Assembly: GCA_002354055.1 (NCBI GenBank)
Contig: DEKW01000012.1
Span: forward strand, 248,654 to 295,080
Reading direction: 5' to 3'
Origin: Bacteroidales bacterium UBA2712
GTDB taxonomy: Bacteria; Bacteroidota; Bacteroidia; Bacteroidales; Paludibacteraceae
Length of the DNA: 46,427 bases
Shown here: one piece after another, positions 39,226 to 46,253 of the stretch
How the letters are laid out: every line of letters starts with the position of its first letter
How positions within the stretch are numbered: position 1 is the stretch's first letter
Notes under the pieces: generated by a model
Database searches by the model: none
Seen by the model: the letters and a program-made list of their open reading frames with translations, nothing else
Told to the model about the DNA's origin: nothing
Position numbers and translations under genes: made by a program

Positions 39226-40274
39226 TCAATCACGGTACACCATCCGTGTTTGTCTTCCGCTCTGCCGAACTGTATATCCCGTAAAGCGTGGTACAATTTC
39301 GTGAGTACCGGTCCCGGTTCGTCGGATAAGTGATAAATCTTGTTCTTCTCCGGGTCAATCACTTTGTCAATCGGACTGATGACGCACGCCGTTCCGCAGG
39401 CTGCGGCTTCGCTCATGTCCGCCAGTTCCTCCAGCCGGATATGCCGTCTTGTCACTTTCAATCCTAAGTCCTTCGCTAAGGTCATCAGACTGTCATTCGT
39501 GATACTCGGCAGGATAGCGGACGACCGCGGCGTCAAATATTCAATCTGAGGCTCCCTTCCCTTCAGGGAGGGGGTGGGGGTAGGCCTCTTTATACCGATG
39601 AAGTTCGCTGCCGAGCACTCGTCTATATACCGATGGTATTTGGAATCCAAAAAGAGGCAATCCATCCCTTGCGCATGAGCGGGTTCGGTAGCACGGAAGG
39701 ACGAGGCATAGTTGCCGCCGACCTTGAAGGTTCCTGTCCCGTAAGGCGCCGCACGGTCCACATGCCGGTTGACGATAAACGTCGTGCAGTGGAACTTGCC
39801 CGGATAGTACGGACCTATCGGCGAAGGAATGACGATGAACTCAAAGTCTCTGCCCGGTCCCACACCCAGCCTCGGCGTTGTACCGATCAGCAGCGGTCGG
39901 AAATAAAGCGTCGCGCCGGTTCCGTAAGGCGGCAGAAAATCCTTGTTCTTCTCCAACGCCAGCCGGATAGCTTTGCCGAATAACTCCTCCGGCACGGGCT
40001 GCATATAGAGCCCCTCTGCACTTCGTGCCATTCGTTTGGCGTTCTCCCGCCAGCGGAAGATACGGATCTTCCCATCTACTCCCCGAAAGGCTTTCAGCCC
40101 CTCAAAGGCCTCTTGACCATACTGCAAACAAGTAGCCGACACATGCAAGTGCAGGAACTTGTCCTTCGTGGCGTAGGGTTCTTCCCATGCGCCATCATGA
40201 TACGCGGCGCGAACTATATAGTCCGGCTCCGTGTAATGAAATCCCAGTTTACTCCAATCAATCTCTTTCATCAA
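39222..40274 (-). CDS. ilvE: Branched-chain amino acid aminotransferase
   Basis: 350 residues, PLP class IV. The PLP lysine is K184 in GTGTFKVGGNYASS; other matches are LKAFRGVDGKIRIFRWREN and GTACVISPIDKV. It makes Leu, Ile and Val from their keto acids. Residues about 230-243 (RPTPTPSLKGREPQ) interrupt the usual FIGIK-x-TPxS-SILPSI line and are encoded by a REP-like palindrome (39549-39592). The insert is in frame and avoids the active site, so the enzyme is probably active. The start overlaps the end of the WbqC-like gene by 17 nt. Confidence 0.95.
   Translation of the reverse strand: MMKEIDWSKLGFHYTEPDYIVRAAYHDGAWEEPYATKDKFLHLHVSATCLQYGQEAFEGLKAFRGVDGKIRIFRWRENAKRMARSAEGLYMQPVPEELFGKAIRLALEKNKDFLPPYGTGATLYFRPLLIGTTPRLGVGPGRDFEFIVIPSPIGPYYPGKFHCTTFIVNRHVDRAAPYGTGTFKVGGNYASSFRATEPAHAQGMDCLFLDSKYHRYIDECSAANFIGIKRPTPTPSLKGREPQIEYLTPRSSAILPSITNDSLMTLAKDLGLKVTRRHIRLEELADMSEAAACGTACVISPIDKVIDPEKNKIYHLSDEPGPVLTKLYHALRDIQFGRAEDKHGWCTVID
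39549..39592. repeat. REP-like palindrome inserted in frame in ilvE
   Basis: From GAGGCTCCCTTCCCTTCAGG through GGGTGGGGGTAGGCCTC. The same core occurs in dapB (42292-42379, interrupted) and, reversed, in the CE12 gene (14704-14737). Confidence 0.85.
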
Positions 40275-40782
40275 ACAACGTATCTAATATACTTATCTCC
40301 GTTTGCCACGGATGTTTATCTGTCCAAATTAATCCGCTCCAATCGGCGGTGCGTCTTTCGACTTTCGACTTTTGACTTTCGTCTAATAACGGTCTCTCTT
40401 TCTTTAGAAGGGCGACCAGCGTCGCGTTCATCTCGTCATTCAGGTCCAACAGCCATTTGTACTCTTTCTCGTAGAACGGCCGCAAATAATCGGCGAAATA
40501 CGTAAAGTACGGCGTGTGTTGGTATGCGGAGACGAGGGTGATCCAGTGTTGGTGTTGCCATCGGGTCTGGTAACTGATCTGAATATCCCGCGTCAGCTGC
40601 TTGTGTTCCACTTTGCCCACCGGAACGGTCAGTCGTACCAGCTCTCCTTTTGCGTCGCGGATGAGCGCCCGGTTGCGAAACGTCTGTTTCTCAAAGCTCT
40701 CCATCTGCTCGATCGTCGCGGGTTCGCTCATCAGCGCTTCCATGTACGACTTCGGCGGCAAATATGCGGTAGGTAGAATCAT
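40258..40782 (-). CDS. WbqC-family protein
   Basis: 174 residues. MILPTAYLPPKSYMEALMSE, NRALIRDAKGELVRLTVPVG and LVSAYQHTPYFTYFADYLRP match the WbqC-like family, often beside surface-polysaccharide or envelope genes and of unproven activity. Residues near 136-146 (ESQKSKVERRT) are encoded by four CTTTCGA-type 7-bp repeats and are not usual. ATG 40782 overlaps the lepB stop (ATGA). Confidence 0.85.
   Translation of the reverse strand: MILPTAYLPPKSYMEALMSEPATIEQMESFEKQTFRNRALIRDAKGELVRLTVPVGKVEHKQLTRDIQISYQTRWQHQHWITLVSAYQHTPYFTYFADYLRPFYEKEYKWLLDLNDEMNATLVALLKKERPLLDESQKSKVERRTADWSGLIWTDKHPWQTEISILDTLFDERD
40355..40382. repeat. 7-bp repeat CTTTCGA (4 units) in the WbqC-like gene
   Basis: CTTTCGA, CTTTCGA, CTTTTGA, CTTTCGT at 40355, 40362, 40369 and 40376. 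The same unit is repeated inside lepB at 41360-41387. Confidence 0.88.
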
Positions 40783-42140
40783 CTTTTAGCTCCTCTGCCA
40801 AGCCGCTCCCAGCGGATGGAATGTTTGTCCTTGTCGATACTCAGCCAGATGAATACCGGCCGTCCGACGATGTGATCCTCCGGCACAAAACCCCAGTAAC
40901 GGCTGTCGGCGGAGTTATGGCGGTTATCACCCTGCATCCAGTAGTAATCCATCTCAAACTCGTACTCCTCGCCGATCTTCATGGGCTTAAACTCGTACGC
41001 GTCTGCAATCCGCTTATATACCCAGTAATTCTCTTCGGTAATGAGGATCTTATCGCCTTTCTTCGGAATATAAATCGGTCCGTAGTTGTCGCGCGTCCAG
41101 GTGTTATGTCCCAGCGGATAGACCTCTCCGCCGCGATCCGAAGGCTCCACCATCACGGATACCACATGCGGGTTCTTCTCGATCTCTTCTTTCATCGCCT
41201 TTGTCAGCGGGAAATGCCAAGTAGTGGCGTCTATCTGGATGCGGTCAGCTATGCTGATACCAATCTTCTCCAGGTATTTCGCCCCGAACACATGCCCGTC
41301 GGTCTGCACGAGATAATTCAGCTGCAAGCCCTCTCTCTCCGGCTCGCAAAGCCACTCTGCTTTCGACTTTCGACTTTCGACTTTCGACTTGGTATAGACG
41401 ACATTGTCGATTATACGCAGACTGTCTCCCGGTTCGCCCACGCAGCGCTTGACGTAGTTCTCACGCCGATCCACAGGCCGCGTCACAATCTCGCCAAAAA
41501 CATCCTTGCGCTGTTTGAGCAAGGCCTCGCCGTAGTAGTGTTTGAGGGTATAGTAGTCGGGGTTCTGCATCTTGAGACACACCGTGTCACCGGCAGGGAA
41601 ATTGAAGACGACGATGTCTCCTTTCTTCGGACTCGTCCAGCCCGCGAGGCGCTTGTAGTCCCAATGCGGGTTGTCGAAATAACTCTTTCCTCCGCCTAGC
41701 CATTCCGGCATCGTGTGTTGCACGAGCGGCATAGAGAGCGGTGTCTGCGGCACGCGGGCTCCGTACGCCATCTTGCTTACGTACAGGAAGTCTCCGACCC
41801 GCAAACTCTTCTCCAGAGATGAAGAGGGAATCTGGTAGTTTTGGAAGATGTAGAGGTTGATAAAATACACCGCCACGAGGGCAAACACAATCGCGTCTAT
41901 CCACGAGCAAAGGGTGTAGAGGGCAGGCTTGGTGTCTTTATATTTGCGCCACCAAGAGTAGTTGATAAACTTCGTTGTGAAGGCATCTACGATCAGCGGC
42001 AGAAGGAGCAGCCAACCCAGACTCTTCCAGTCGCCCCATGCGACCCAGATGATGAACGCGATATACAGCGCGCTCCAGATTCCCGCGCGAATCCATCCTC
42101 CGCGCGGCACTTCGTTAATTCTATCTTGAAAACTTTTCAT
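40779..42140 (-). CDS. lepB: Signal peptidase I
   Basis: 453 residues from ATG 42140 (MKSFQDRINEVPRGGWIRAG); the longer frame overlaps dapB. Several N-terminal membrane spans (to about residue 100) anchor it in the inner membrane. The catalytic serine is S108 in IPSSSLEKSLRVGD and the general base K231 in NYVKRCVGEPGDSL; GDNRHNSADSRYWGFVP is the conserved end. It cleaves export signals. At about 450 residues it is longer than E. coli LepB, as usual in Bacteroidota. Residues 251-262 (KSKVESRKSKAE) come from a 7-bp repeat in a loop. TGA overlaps the WbqC-like ATG. Confidence 0.95.
   Translation of the reverse strand: MKSFQDRINEVPRGGWIRAGIWSALYIAFIIWVAWGDWKSLGWLLLLPLIVDAFTTKFINYSWWRKYKDTKPALYTLCSWIDAIVFALVAVYFINLYIFQNYQIPSSSLEKSLRVGDFLYVSKMAYGARVPQTPLSMPLVQHTMPEWLGGGKSYFDNPHWDYKRLAGWTSPKKGDIVVFNFPAGDTVCLKMQNPDYYTLKHYYGEALLKQRKDVFGEIVTRPVDRRENYVKRCVGEPGDSLRIIDNVVYTKSKVESRKSKAEWLCEPEREGLQLNYLVQTDGHVFGAKYLEKIGISIADRIQIDATTWHFPLTKAMKEEIEKNPHVVSVMVEPSDRGGEVYPLGHNTWTRDNYGPIYIPKKGDKILITEENYWVYKRIADAYEFKPMKIGEEYEFEMDYYWMQGDNRHNSADSRYWGFVPEDHIVGRPVFIWLSIDKDKHSIRWERLGRGAKR
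41360..41387. repeat. 7-bp repeat CTTTCGA (4 perfect units) in lepB
   Basis: Units at 41360, 41367, 41374 and 41381, encoding KSKVESRKSK on the minus strand. Confidence 0.92.
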
Positions 42141-42862
42141 ACTAATTTCTCTGCTGCCAGAACCGCACCGAGGGCAAAACCTCTGCGGCCTTTGGCGATG
42201 TGTGTAATAATGATCGTGTCCTCCTCGCTGTCCCATTTCACCTCATGCGTCCCCGGCACTTCGCCTTCGCGGATGGATTCGATAGGAATGCAGGCTCCCT
42301 TCCCTTCATGGGTGAAGAGCTCTGCTCGATCGGACTGCCGGGGGCCGTCCGTAGAACATTGGTGGGGGTAGGCCTCTTCTATCTGTTCCGCCAAAGTTTT
42401 GGCAGTACCCGACGGCTTGTCGAGTTTGTGAATGTGATGGGTCTCGGTGATGGAAGGCGTGTACTGCGGTTGGGAAGCCATCTTTGCAGCCAGCAGTTTG
42501 TTCACCTCAAAGAATATATTCACCCCCACGGAGTAGTTGCTGCTCCAAACAAGCATCACTTTGCCTTTTTCATTTTTAAGAACCACTCTGTTCTTATCTC
42601 CCTCCCTGCGGGGGAGGGTCGGGGAGAGGCTTTCTATATCCCATCCCGTAGAACCGGAGACAACCGGCACGCCTTGTGCCCACGCCTTACGGATATTCTC
42701 CTCCGCTGTCGCAGGTGTAGTGAACTCAATCGCCACGTCGGCGCCTTTCAGGTCGAACGCATCGCCGGCGTCAATAGTAGCCACAATCTCGTGCCCTCTG
42801 CTCAGGGCCACTTCTTCGATCATGTGACCCATCTTGCCATATCCGATGATAGCAATCTTCAT
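42137..42862 (-). CDS. dapB: 4-hydroxy-tetrahydrodipicolinate reductase
   Basis: 241 residues from ATG 42862 (MKIAIIGYGKMGHMIEEVAL), with the NAD(P)H-binding glycine loop. THHIHKLDKPSGT carries the substrate residues (H142, H144, K149) and GEVPGTHEVKW and GRRGFALGAVLAAE close the domain. It works in the lysine/diaminopimelate pathway. Two stretches differ from the family: residues about 77-95 (ESLSPTLPRREGDKNRVVLK) and 164-190 (AYPHQC to HEGKGAC), both encoded by REP-like palindromic DNA. ATGA overlap with lepB. The GTG at 42877 lies in a 7-bp array and is not the start. Confidence 0.94.
   Translation of the reverse strand: MKIAIIGYGKMGHMIEEVALSRGHEIVATIDAGDAFDLKGADVAIEFTTPATAEENIRKAWAQGVPVVSGSTGWDIESLSPTLPRREGDKNRVVLKNEKGKVMLVWSSNYSVGVNIFFEVNKLLAAKMASQPQYTPSITETHHIHKLDKPSGTAKTLAEQIEEAYPHQCSTDGPRQSDRAELFTHEGKGACIPIESIREGEVPGTHEVKWDSEEDTIIITHIAKGRRGFALGAVLAAEKLV
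42292..42379. repeat. Interrupted REP-like element in dapB
   Basis: Left half AGGCTCCCTTCCCTTCA (42292-42308) and right half TGGTGGGGGTAGGCCTCTT (42361-42379) match the two ends of the ilvE element; the middle 52 bp differ. Confidence 0.7.
42598..42631. repeat. Second REP-like palindrome in dapB
   Basis: CTCCCTCCCTGCGGGGGAGG followed by GTCGGGGAGAGGCT. In frame, encoding SLSPTLPRREG on the minus strand. Confidence 0.78.
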
Positions 42863-42863
42863 C

Positions 42864-42884
42864 CTTTCACCTTTCACTTTTCAC
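42864..42884. repeat. 7-bp array directly upstream of the dapB start
   Basis: CTTTCAC, CTTTCAC, TTTTCAC at 42864, 42871 and 42878. On the minus strand each unit holds TGA (GTGAAAG), the same triplet as the stop codon of the upstream C11 gene (42890-42892). Confidence 0.85.
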
Positions 42885-42889
42885 CTTAA

Positions 42890-44476
42890 TCACAGTCCGT
42901 TTGTGTCCCAGATATCATCAACGGGCGGGTTGTTGTTCGGCATAGCGGGGTTTTTCACCATCCACCGTGTCCAGCCGGTTGCTTTCTCGAAAGCCGTCTG
43001 CTCGAAGCTGTTTTTCCAGGCGAATTTGGGACTGGCGTATTCGTTCCCCGGATTAGCAATTATTTCGCAGGTGTTCGGATTGTAAAAGCCTACATTGCCA
43101 TCCTTGTCAAAACATGCGAACGTGGTATGTTCTTTGTTGAAATCCATACGCAGATAGCCCTTCGCACCGATATTGATGCTGTACGACAGATTGTTGTCTT
43201 TGGCGTTATTGGCATAGGAGTGATAGATAATAGCGTTGTCTATCGTTTTGAACAGATTGTTGTATGCGTTGGTCACCTCTTGGTCGTTCATCACGTAAGC
43301 CAGTGCGTAGGCATACGCGGCGAGGTCGTAATAAGGATAGATATCAACATAATGCCATGGTGCGTCGGCCGCCTTCTGGTATTTGTCGAGCAGTTCTGCG
43401 GCAGAGAGTGTTTCTTTGTCGTAGTAGGCGCATACCGCATCTGTGAAAGTCTTCATTGCGTTCATCATCGCCGGCAGTTGGTCTGTCTGGGTCAATGCCC
43501 AGTCAATGTAGTAATCGCGCACATCTGTCGAACCGTTCTTGTAACGGTAATAATGCACATCGGCGCAGTTCTGGGTATAGCGCATGAAAGCGTCCACCTG
43601 GCTGTTATAACCGCCTACCGTAAGGTACAACTCTTTGACTAAAGCGCCGTAATCGCAGCCGGAAGTGGAGTGACCGGAAGCCAGCGTGTATTTGGCTATG
43701 TCCGTCGTCTCGCAGATTACATCCACGATGTTCAGCAGACAGCAATCGAAGAAAATGAGGTCGAACTTCTTGACATTCGATTTCAGGATACCGTCCTTGA
43801 GTTCCAAAGGCGTGATACTGCCTCCTTTTAACTCGGGGTCGAAACAAACACTGCGTCTGATGGACGGCATATGGGCGGGATTGGCGTTGGCGGCTGACTT
43901 GTCAAAATCGTTCAGCGGAGAATAACCGCCGCCGTGGTCTGACAGAATGAGGATATACTTGTCGGCATTGGGGTTGGCCGCCTTGCAGTAATTGATAAAC
44001 GAAGTGATGCTGTCGGGATTATAGAATGCTGCCTGGTCGCCCTGGTTGCCGTACTTGGCGGACTCAGGCAGTTTGAGCATCGTCTTCTTGTCCTCGCTCA
44101 GCATGGAGGGCAACAACTCGTAGCGGTAAACGGTGGAGAACTCGCCGCCTTGCAGCTTGTATTTGCTCATATCGGCGTCGGGGTTCTTCTCTTTGCGTTT
44201 CTTCCAGTAGGTCTGCTCGTTCGAGTATTTCATCTGCACGAAGAAACGCACGCTCACATCGTTCGGATAGAGCGCGTCCATAGCGCGCATCAGATCGCCC
44301 TCGATGCTGTAATCCAGGTCACCTCCGCCTACGGTGTAGAACATGATCGTGTATTCCGGCTTTGTCATGTCATGGTTCTTTGCCTTGGCTTCGTCCGGTT
44401 CATTGGAATTGCAAGCCATAAATGTTGCTCCGACGGAGCATAGCACAAACAGTGCCGCTAAAATCTTCTTATTCAT
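42890..44476 (-). CDS. Clostripain-family (C11) cysteine peptidase lipoprotein
   Basis: 528 residues. Lipoprotein signal with Cys22 (GATFMACN). The catalytic pair is H181 in ILSDHGGGYSP and C246 in LIFFDCCLLN; YTIMFYTVGGGDLDYSIEGD is the usual start of the fold. C11 enzymes cut after basic residues and in gut Bacteroidales can activate other secreted proteins. The position one before the catalytic Cys is also Cys rather than the more usual Ala. It has its own promoter (44538-44568) and heads the gene train that continues into dapB. Confidence 0.9.
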   Translation of the reverse strand: MNKKILAALFVLCSVGATFMACNSNEPDEAKAKNHDMTKPEYTIMFYTVGGGDLDYSIEGDLMRAMDALYPNDVSVRFFVQMKYSNEQTYWKKRKEKNPDADMSKYKLQGGEFSTVYRYELLPSMLSEDKKTMLKLPESAKYGNQGDQAAFYNPDSITSFINYCKAANPNADKYILILSDHGGGYSPLNDFDKSAANANPAHMPSIRRSVCFDPELKGGSITPLELKDGILKSNVKKFDLIFFDCCLLNIVDVICETTDIAKYTLASGHSTSGCDYGALVKELYLTVGGYNSQVDAFMRYTQNCADVHYYRYKNGSTDVRDYYIDWALTQTDQLPAMMNAMKTFTDAVCAYYDKETLSAAELLDKYQKAADAPWHYVDIYPYYDLAAYAYALAYVMNDQEVTNAYNNLFKTIDNAIIYHSYANNAKDNNLSYSINIGAKGYLRMDFNKEHTTFACFDKDGNVGFYNPNTCEIIANPGNEYASPKFAWKNSFEQTAFEKATGWTRWMVKNPAMPNNNPPVDDIWDTNGL

Positions 44477-44537
44477 CTTATCCGTTGTATTTGTATTTTT
44501 GTATTAGTGTCACTCTTGGTTACCCCAAAAAAGCGTG

Positions 44538-44568
44538 CAAATTTACAAAAAAAAAATGATATATGCAA
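44538..44568 (-). promoter_or_regulatory. Promoter of the C11 peptidase gene and the train behind it
   Basis: TTG (44566-44568), 20 nt, TAAATTTG (44538-44545) on the minus strand. No second promoter of this type was found for the genes down to 27450. Confidence 0.8.
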
Positions 44569-44578
44569 ATGCATATAT

Positions 44579-44601
44579 GTAAAAAGAGTGCCGAAGCACT
44601 C
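44579..44601 (-). terminator. Intrinsic terminator with UUCG loop after the small lipoprotein gene
   Basis: GAGTGC (44586-44591) pairs with GCACTC (44596-44601); on the minus strand the loop is TTCG and TTTTT follows. It lies just upstream of the C11 promoter. Confidence 0.92.
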
Positions 44602-44642
44602 CTTTTGTACAAAATCCGTCAATTTTTCTACATTAAGACGGC

Positions 44643-45017
44643 TTAAAGTGTCACTCTTTCGAGCTCAGTGACCGGGTCAGCAAGGTTGAGAACAACGATC
44701 AATCCTTTGTACGAGTCGTTGGTCTCTTTGCGTACGCGATCAACACCTTTAGCAAAAGCCTCTTTCGCACGTTTGTCGGCGTTGGAACGAGTGTCTTTGA
44801 AGATGATGCCCTTCTGATCTGCTGCTTTCTCCATCTCCTCGTTGATAATAGGCAGACCATTCAGCTCAAACAGCATGCTCAATGCCGGATCCTGATCTAC
44901 TGCAGCCAACTTTACTTCATACGGATAGCTACTTTTCTGCTCGGTTTCGCACGAAGCGAACACAACGCCCACCAGGGCGAGGCAGCATACTACTGCCAAA
45001 GAAAAAATCTTTTTCAT
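44643..45017 (-). CDS. Small lipoprotein of unknown function
   Basis: 124 residues, MKKIFSLAVVCCLALVGVVF with lipobox ASC. The mature part is helical with charged stretches (SNADKRAKEAFAKGVDRVRK). I recognise no family. It follows the lipocalin-like gene at 13 nt and ends at a strong terminator, so the two form one unit. Confidence 0.78.
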   Translation of the reverse strand: MKKIFSLAVVCCLALVGVVFASCETEQKSSYPYEVKLAAVDQDPALSMLFELNGLPIINEEMEKAADQKGIIFKDTRSNADKRAKEAFAKGVDRVRKETNDSYKGLIVVLNLADPVTELERVTL

Positions 45018-45030
45018 TGCTGTAAATAAA

Positions 45031-45546
45031 TTATTGTAGTTGTTTTACAAATACTGCTTTCACGTCGCGTTTGCATTGGTGGTAAACGCCGTTAATACCA
45101 TGGCTCGCTGTGGTGTGGTAGTCCCATTCCATCTTGCCGTTTTCCGGGAACGAAACCTTGAAATCATAGATTTCTGCATTGTCTCTACGAGAGAAACCAT
45201 CCTCTGCATAGAAATAAACTTGGTTGTTCTTCGTGTCGATGTACAGCATTCCTTCGTACTCCTCACGGCTCTCGTTGGCGAAGTTCTCTTTGTAGAAATA
45301 CGCATCGCCGTCGTCGGTGTGTCTCTTCTCAATAACGAGATAACCGTCCGTGTAGTTCAGCTCTTTCTCGGTGATGTTGTCATCGAGGTTCTTCCAAAGA
45401 ACGGAATAGGAAGTCAGCTTCCACGAACCAATCATCTGGTCGTAATTCACTTTGTTTCCGCCATCTTCCGGCTCATTCTTGTTGCAAGCACTAAAAAATA
45501 CCATGCTTACCATGCACATGAGTGCTACATAAAAAAACTTTTTCAT
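45031..45546 (-). CDS. Lipocalin-like lipoprotein
   Basis: 171 residues. Lipobox SAC in MVSMVFFSACNKNE. DQMIGSWKLTSYSV is the usual first strand of a lipocalin-like domain, followed by alternating strands (DGYLVIEKRHTDDGDAYFYK, NGKMEWDYHTTAS). Lipocalin-like lipoproteins are common on Bacteroidota envelopes; the ligand is unknown. It begins the two-gene unit behind the promoter at 45592-45622. Confidence 0.78.
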   Translation of the reverse strand: MKKFFYVALMCMVSMVFFSACNKNEPEDGGNKVNYDQMIGSWKLTSYSVLWKNLDDNITEKELNYTDGYLVIEKRHTDDGDAYFYKENFANESREEYEGMLYIDTKNNQVYFYAEDGFSRRDNAEIYDFKVSFPENGKMEWDYHTTASHGINGVYHQCKRDVKAVFVKQLQ

Positions 45547-45591
45547 AAATAAGTTGTTTATCTATTATTGCTTTTACACAATTTTCGGCTG

Positions 45592-45622
45592 CAAAGGTAC
45601 TACAAAAATTGCACATACGCAA
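45592..45622 (-). promoter_or_regulatory. Promoter of the lipocalin-like/small lipoprotein pair
   Basis: TTG (45620-45622), 20 nt, TACCTTTG (45592-45599) on the minus strand. Confidence 0.82.
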
Positions 45623-45652
45623 ATTTTTCTGCGATTTTCTGCGATTTTTTGC

Positions 45653-45680
45653 AAAAAAAATAGGACTCCCGTAAGAGTCC
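45653..45680 (-). terminator. Intrinsic terminator formed by the first two units of an 11-bp array
   Basis: GGACTC (45663-45668) pairs with GAGTCC (45675-45680); on the minus strand TATTTTTTTT follows (45653-45662). It ends the transcript of the gene at 45755-46114. Confidence 0.82.
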
Positions 45681-45737
45681 AATCGAATGCTCATCGTATG
45701 CTGAACGTATGCTGAACGTATGCTTCGTACGACGTCA
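45661..45737. repeat. 11-bp tandem array (7 units)
   Basis: Units start at 45661, 45672, 45683, 45694, 45705, 45716 and 45727, for example TCGTATGCTGA, ACGTATGCTGA, ACGTATGCTTC. The word drifts along the array while the period stays 11; the first two units supply the terminator stem. Confidence 0.85.
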
Positions 45738-45754
45738 GCCCCACGTACTACCCC

Positions 45755-46114
45755 TCACTCGCTCTCGCTTGCTGCTTTTTTCTGCGCTTCTATCAACTCA
45801 TGCTTCACGTAGTCGCATAGCCGCCCTTGAACGGGCTTGTTCTGCCGAATAGCCTCACGTTTTGCCTCGTCGTATTTCGCTTGCCATTCTGCCCTTTTCT
45901 CCGGATCATGCAAGATTGCCTTGCATTCCGCCATCATCTCCTTAAAGTTCTTTACATGAGGCAGGGCGGCCTTCTTTTTCTTGGTCTTTTCGCTCAATTC
46001 CGGCTTCTCGCACACAGCGGCATACTGCCAGTTTCCCGGTATCCGTCTTGCATAATGATTGCGGTCCACATGTCCCCGCAACTCATTCACCAACCCTGTC
46101 CATTTTGCTTTCAT
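45755..46114 (-). CDS. Conserved hypothetical protein, 119 residues
   Basis: MKAKWTGLVNELRGHVDRNH at the N-terminus, a basic middle (EKTKKKKAALPH), and a helical end with CKAILHDPEKRAEWQAKYDE and KPVQGRLCDYVKHELIEAQK. This end is known from unassigned Bacteroidota proteins. No signal peptide or membrane span; the charge suggests nucleic-acid contact, but that is a guess. The frame is open to 46261, yet the promoter at 46142-46172 lies inside it, so ATG 46114 is the start. Confidence 0.75.
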   Translation of the reverse strand: MKAKWTGLVNELRGHVDRNHYARRIPGNWQYAAVCEKPELSEKTKKKKAALPHVKNFKEMMAECKAILHDPEKRAEWQAKYDEAKREAIRQNKPVQGRLCDYVKHELIEAQKKAASESE

Positions 46115-46141
46115 CTTTTTTTTCTTATCCAAATCCGACGA

Positions 46142-46172
46142 CAAAGATACACAAAATTCCTGACATATGCAA
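46142..46172 (-). promoter_or_regulatory. Promoter of the 119-aa protein gene
   Basis: TTG (46170-46172), 20 nt, TATCTTTG (46142-46149) on the minus strand. Confidence 0.78.
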
Positions 46173-46253
46173 ATTTTGTTGGTATTTTTGTCCCTTTTTC
46201 TATATTTTTTCTTCTTTCCCATTCGTTCTGTTCTCGCCCCGCCTTGTCCTGTG

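Noticed and set aside
42863..42877. GTG start 5 codons upstream of dapB
   Set aside because: It falls in the 7-bp array; the family start MKIAIIGYG is at 42862.
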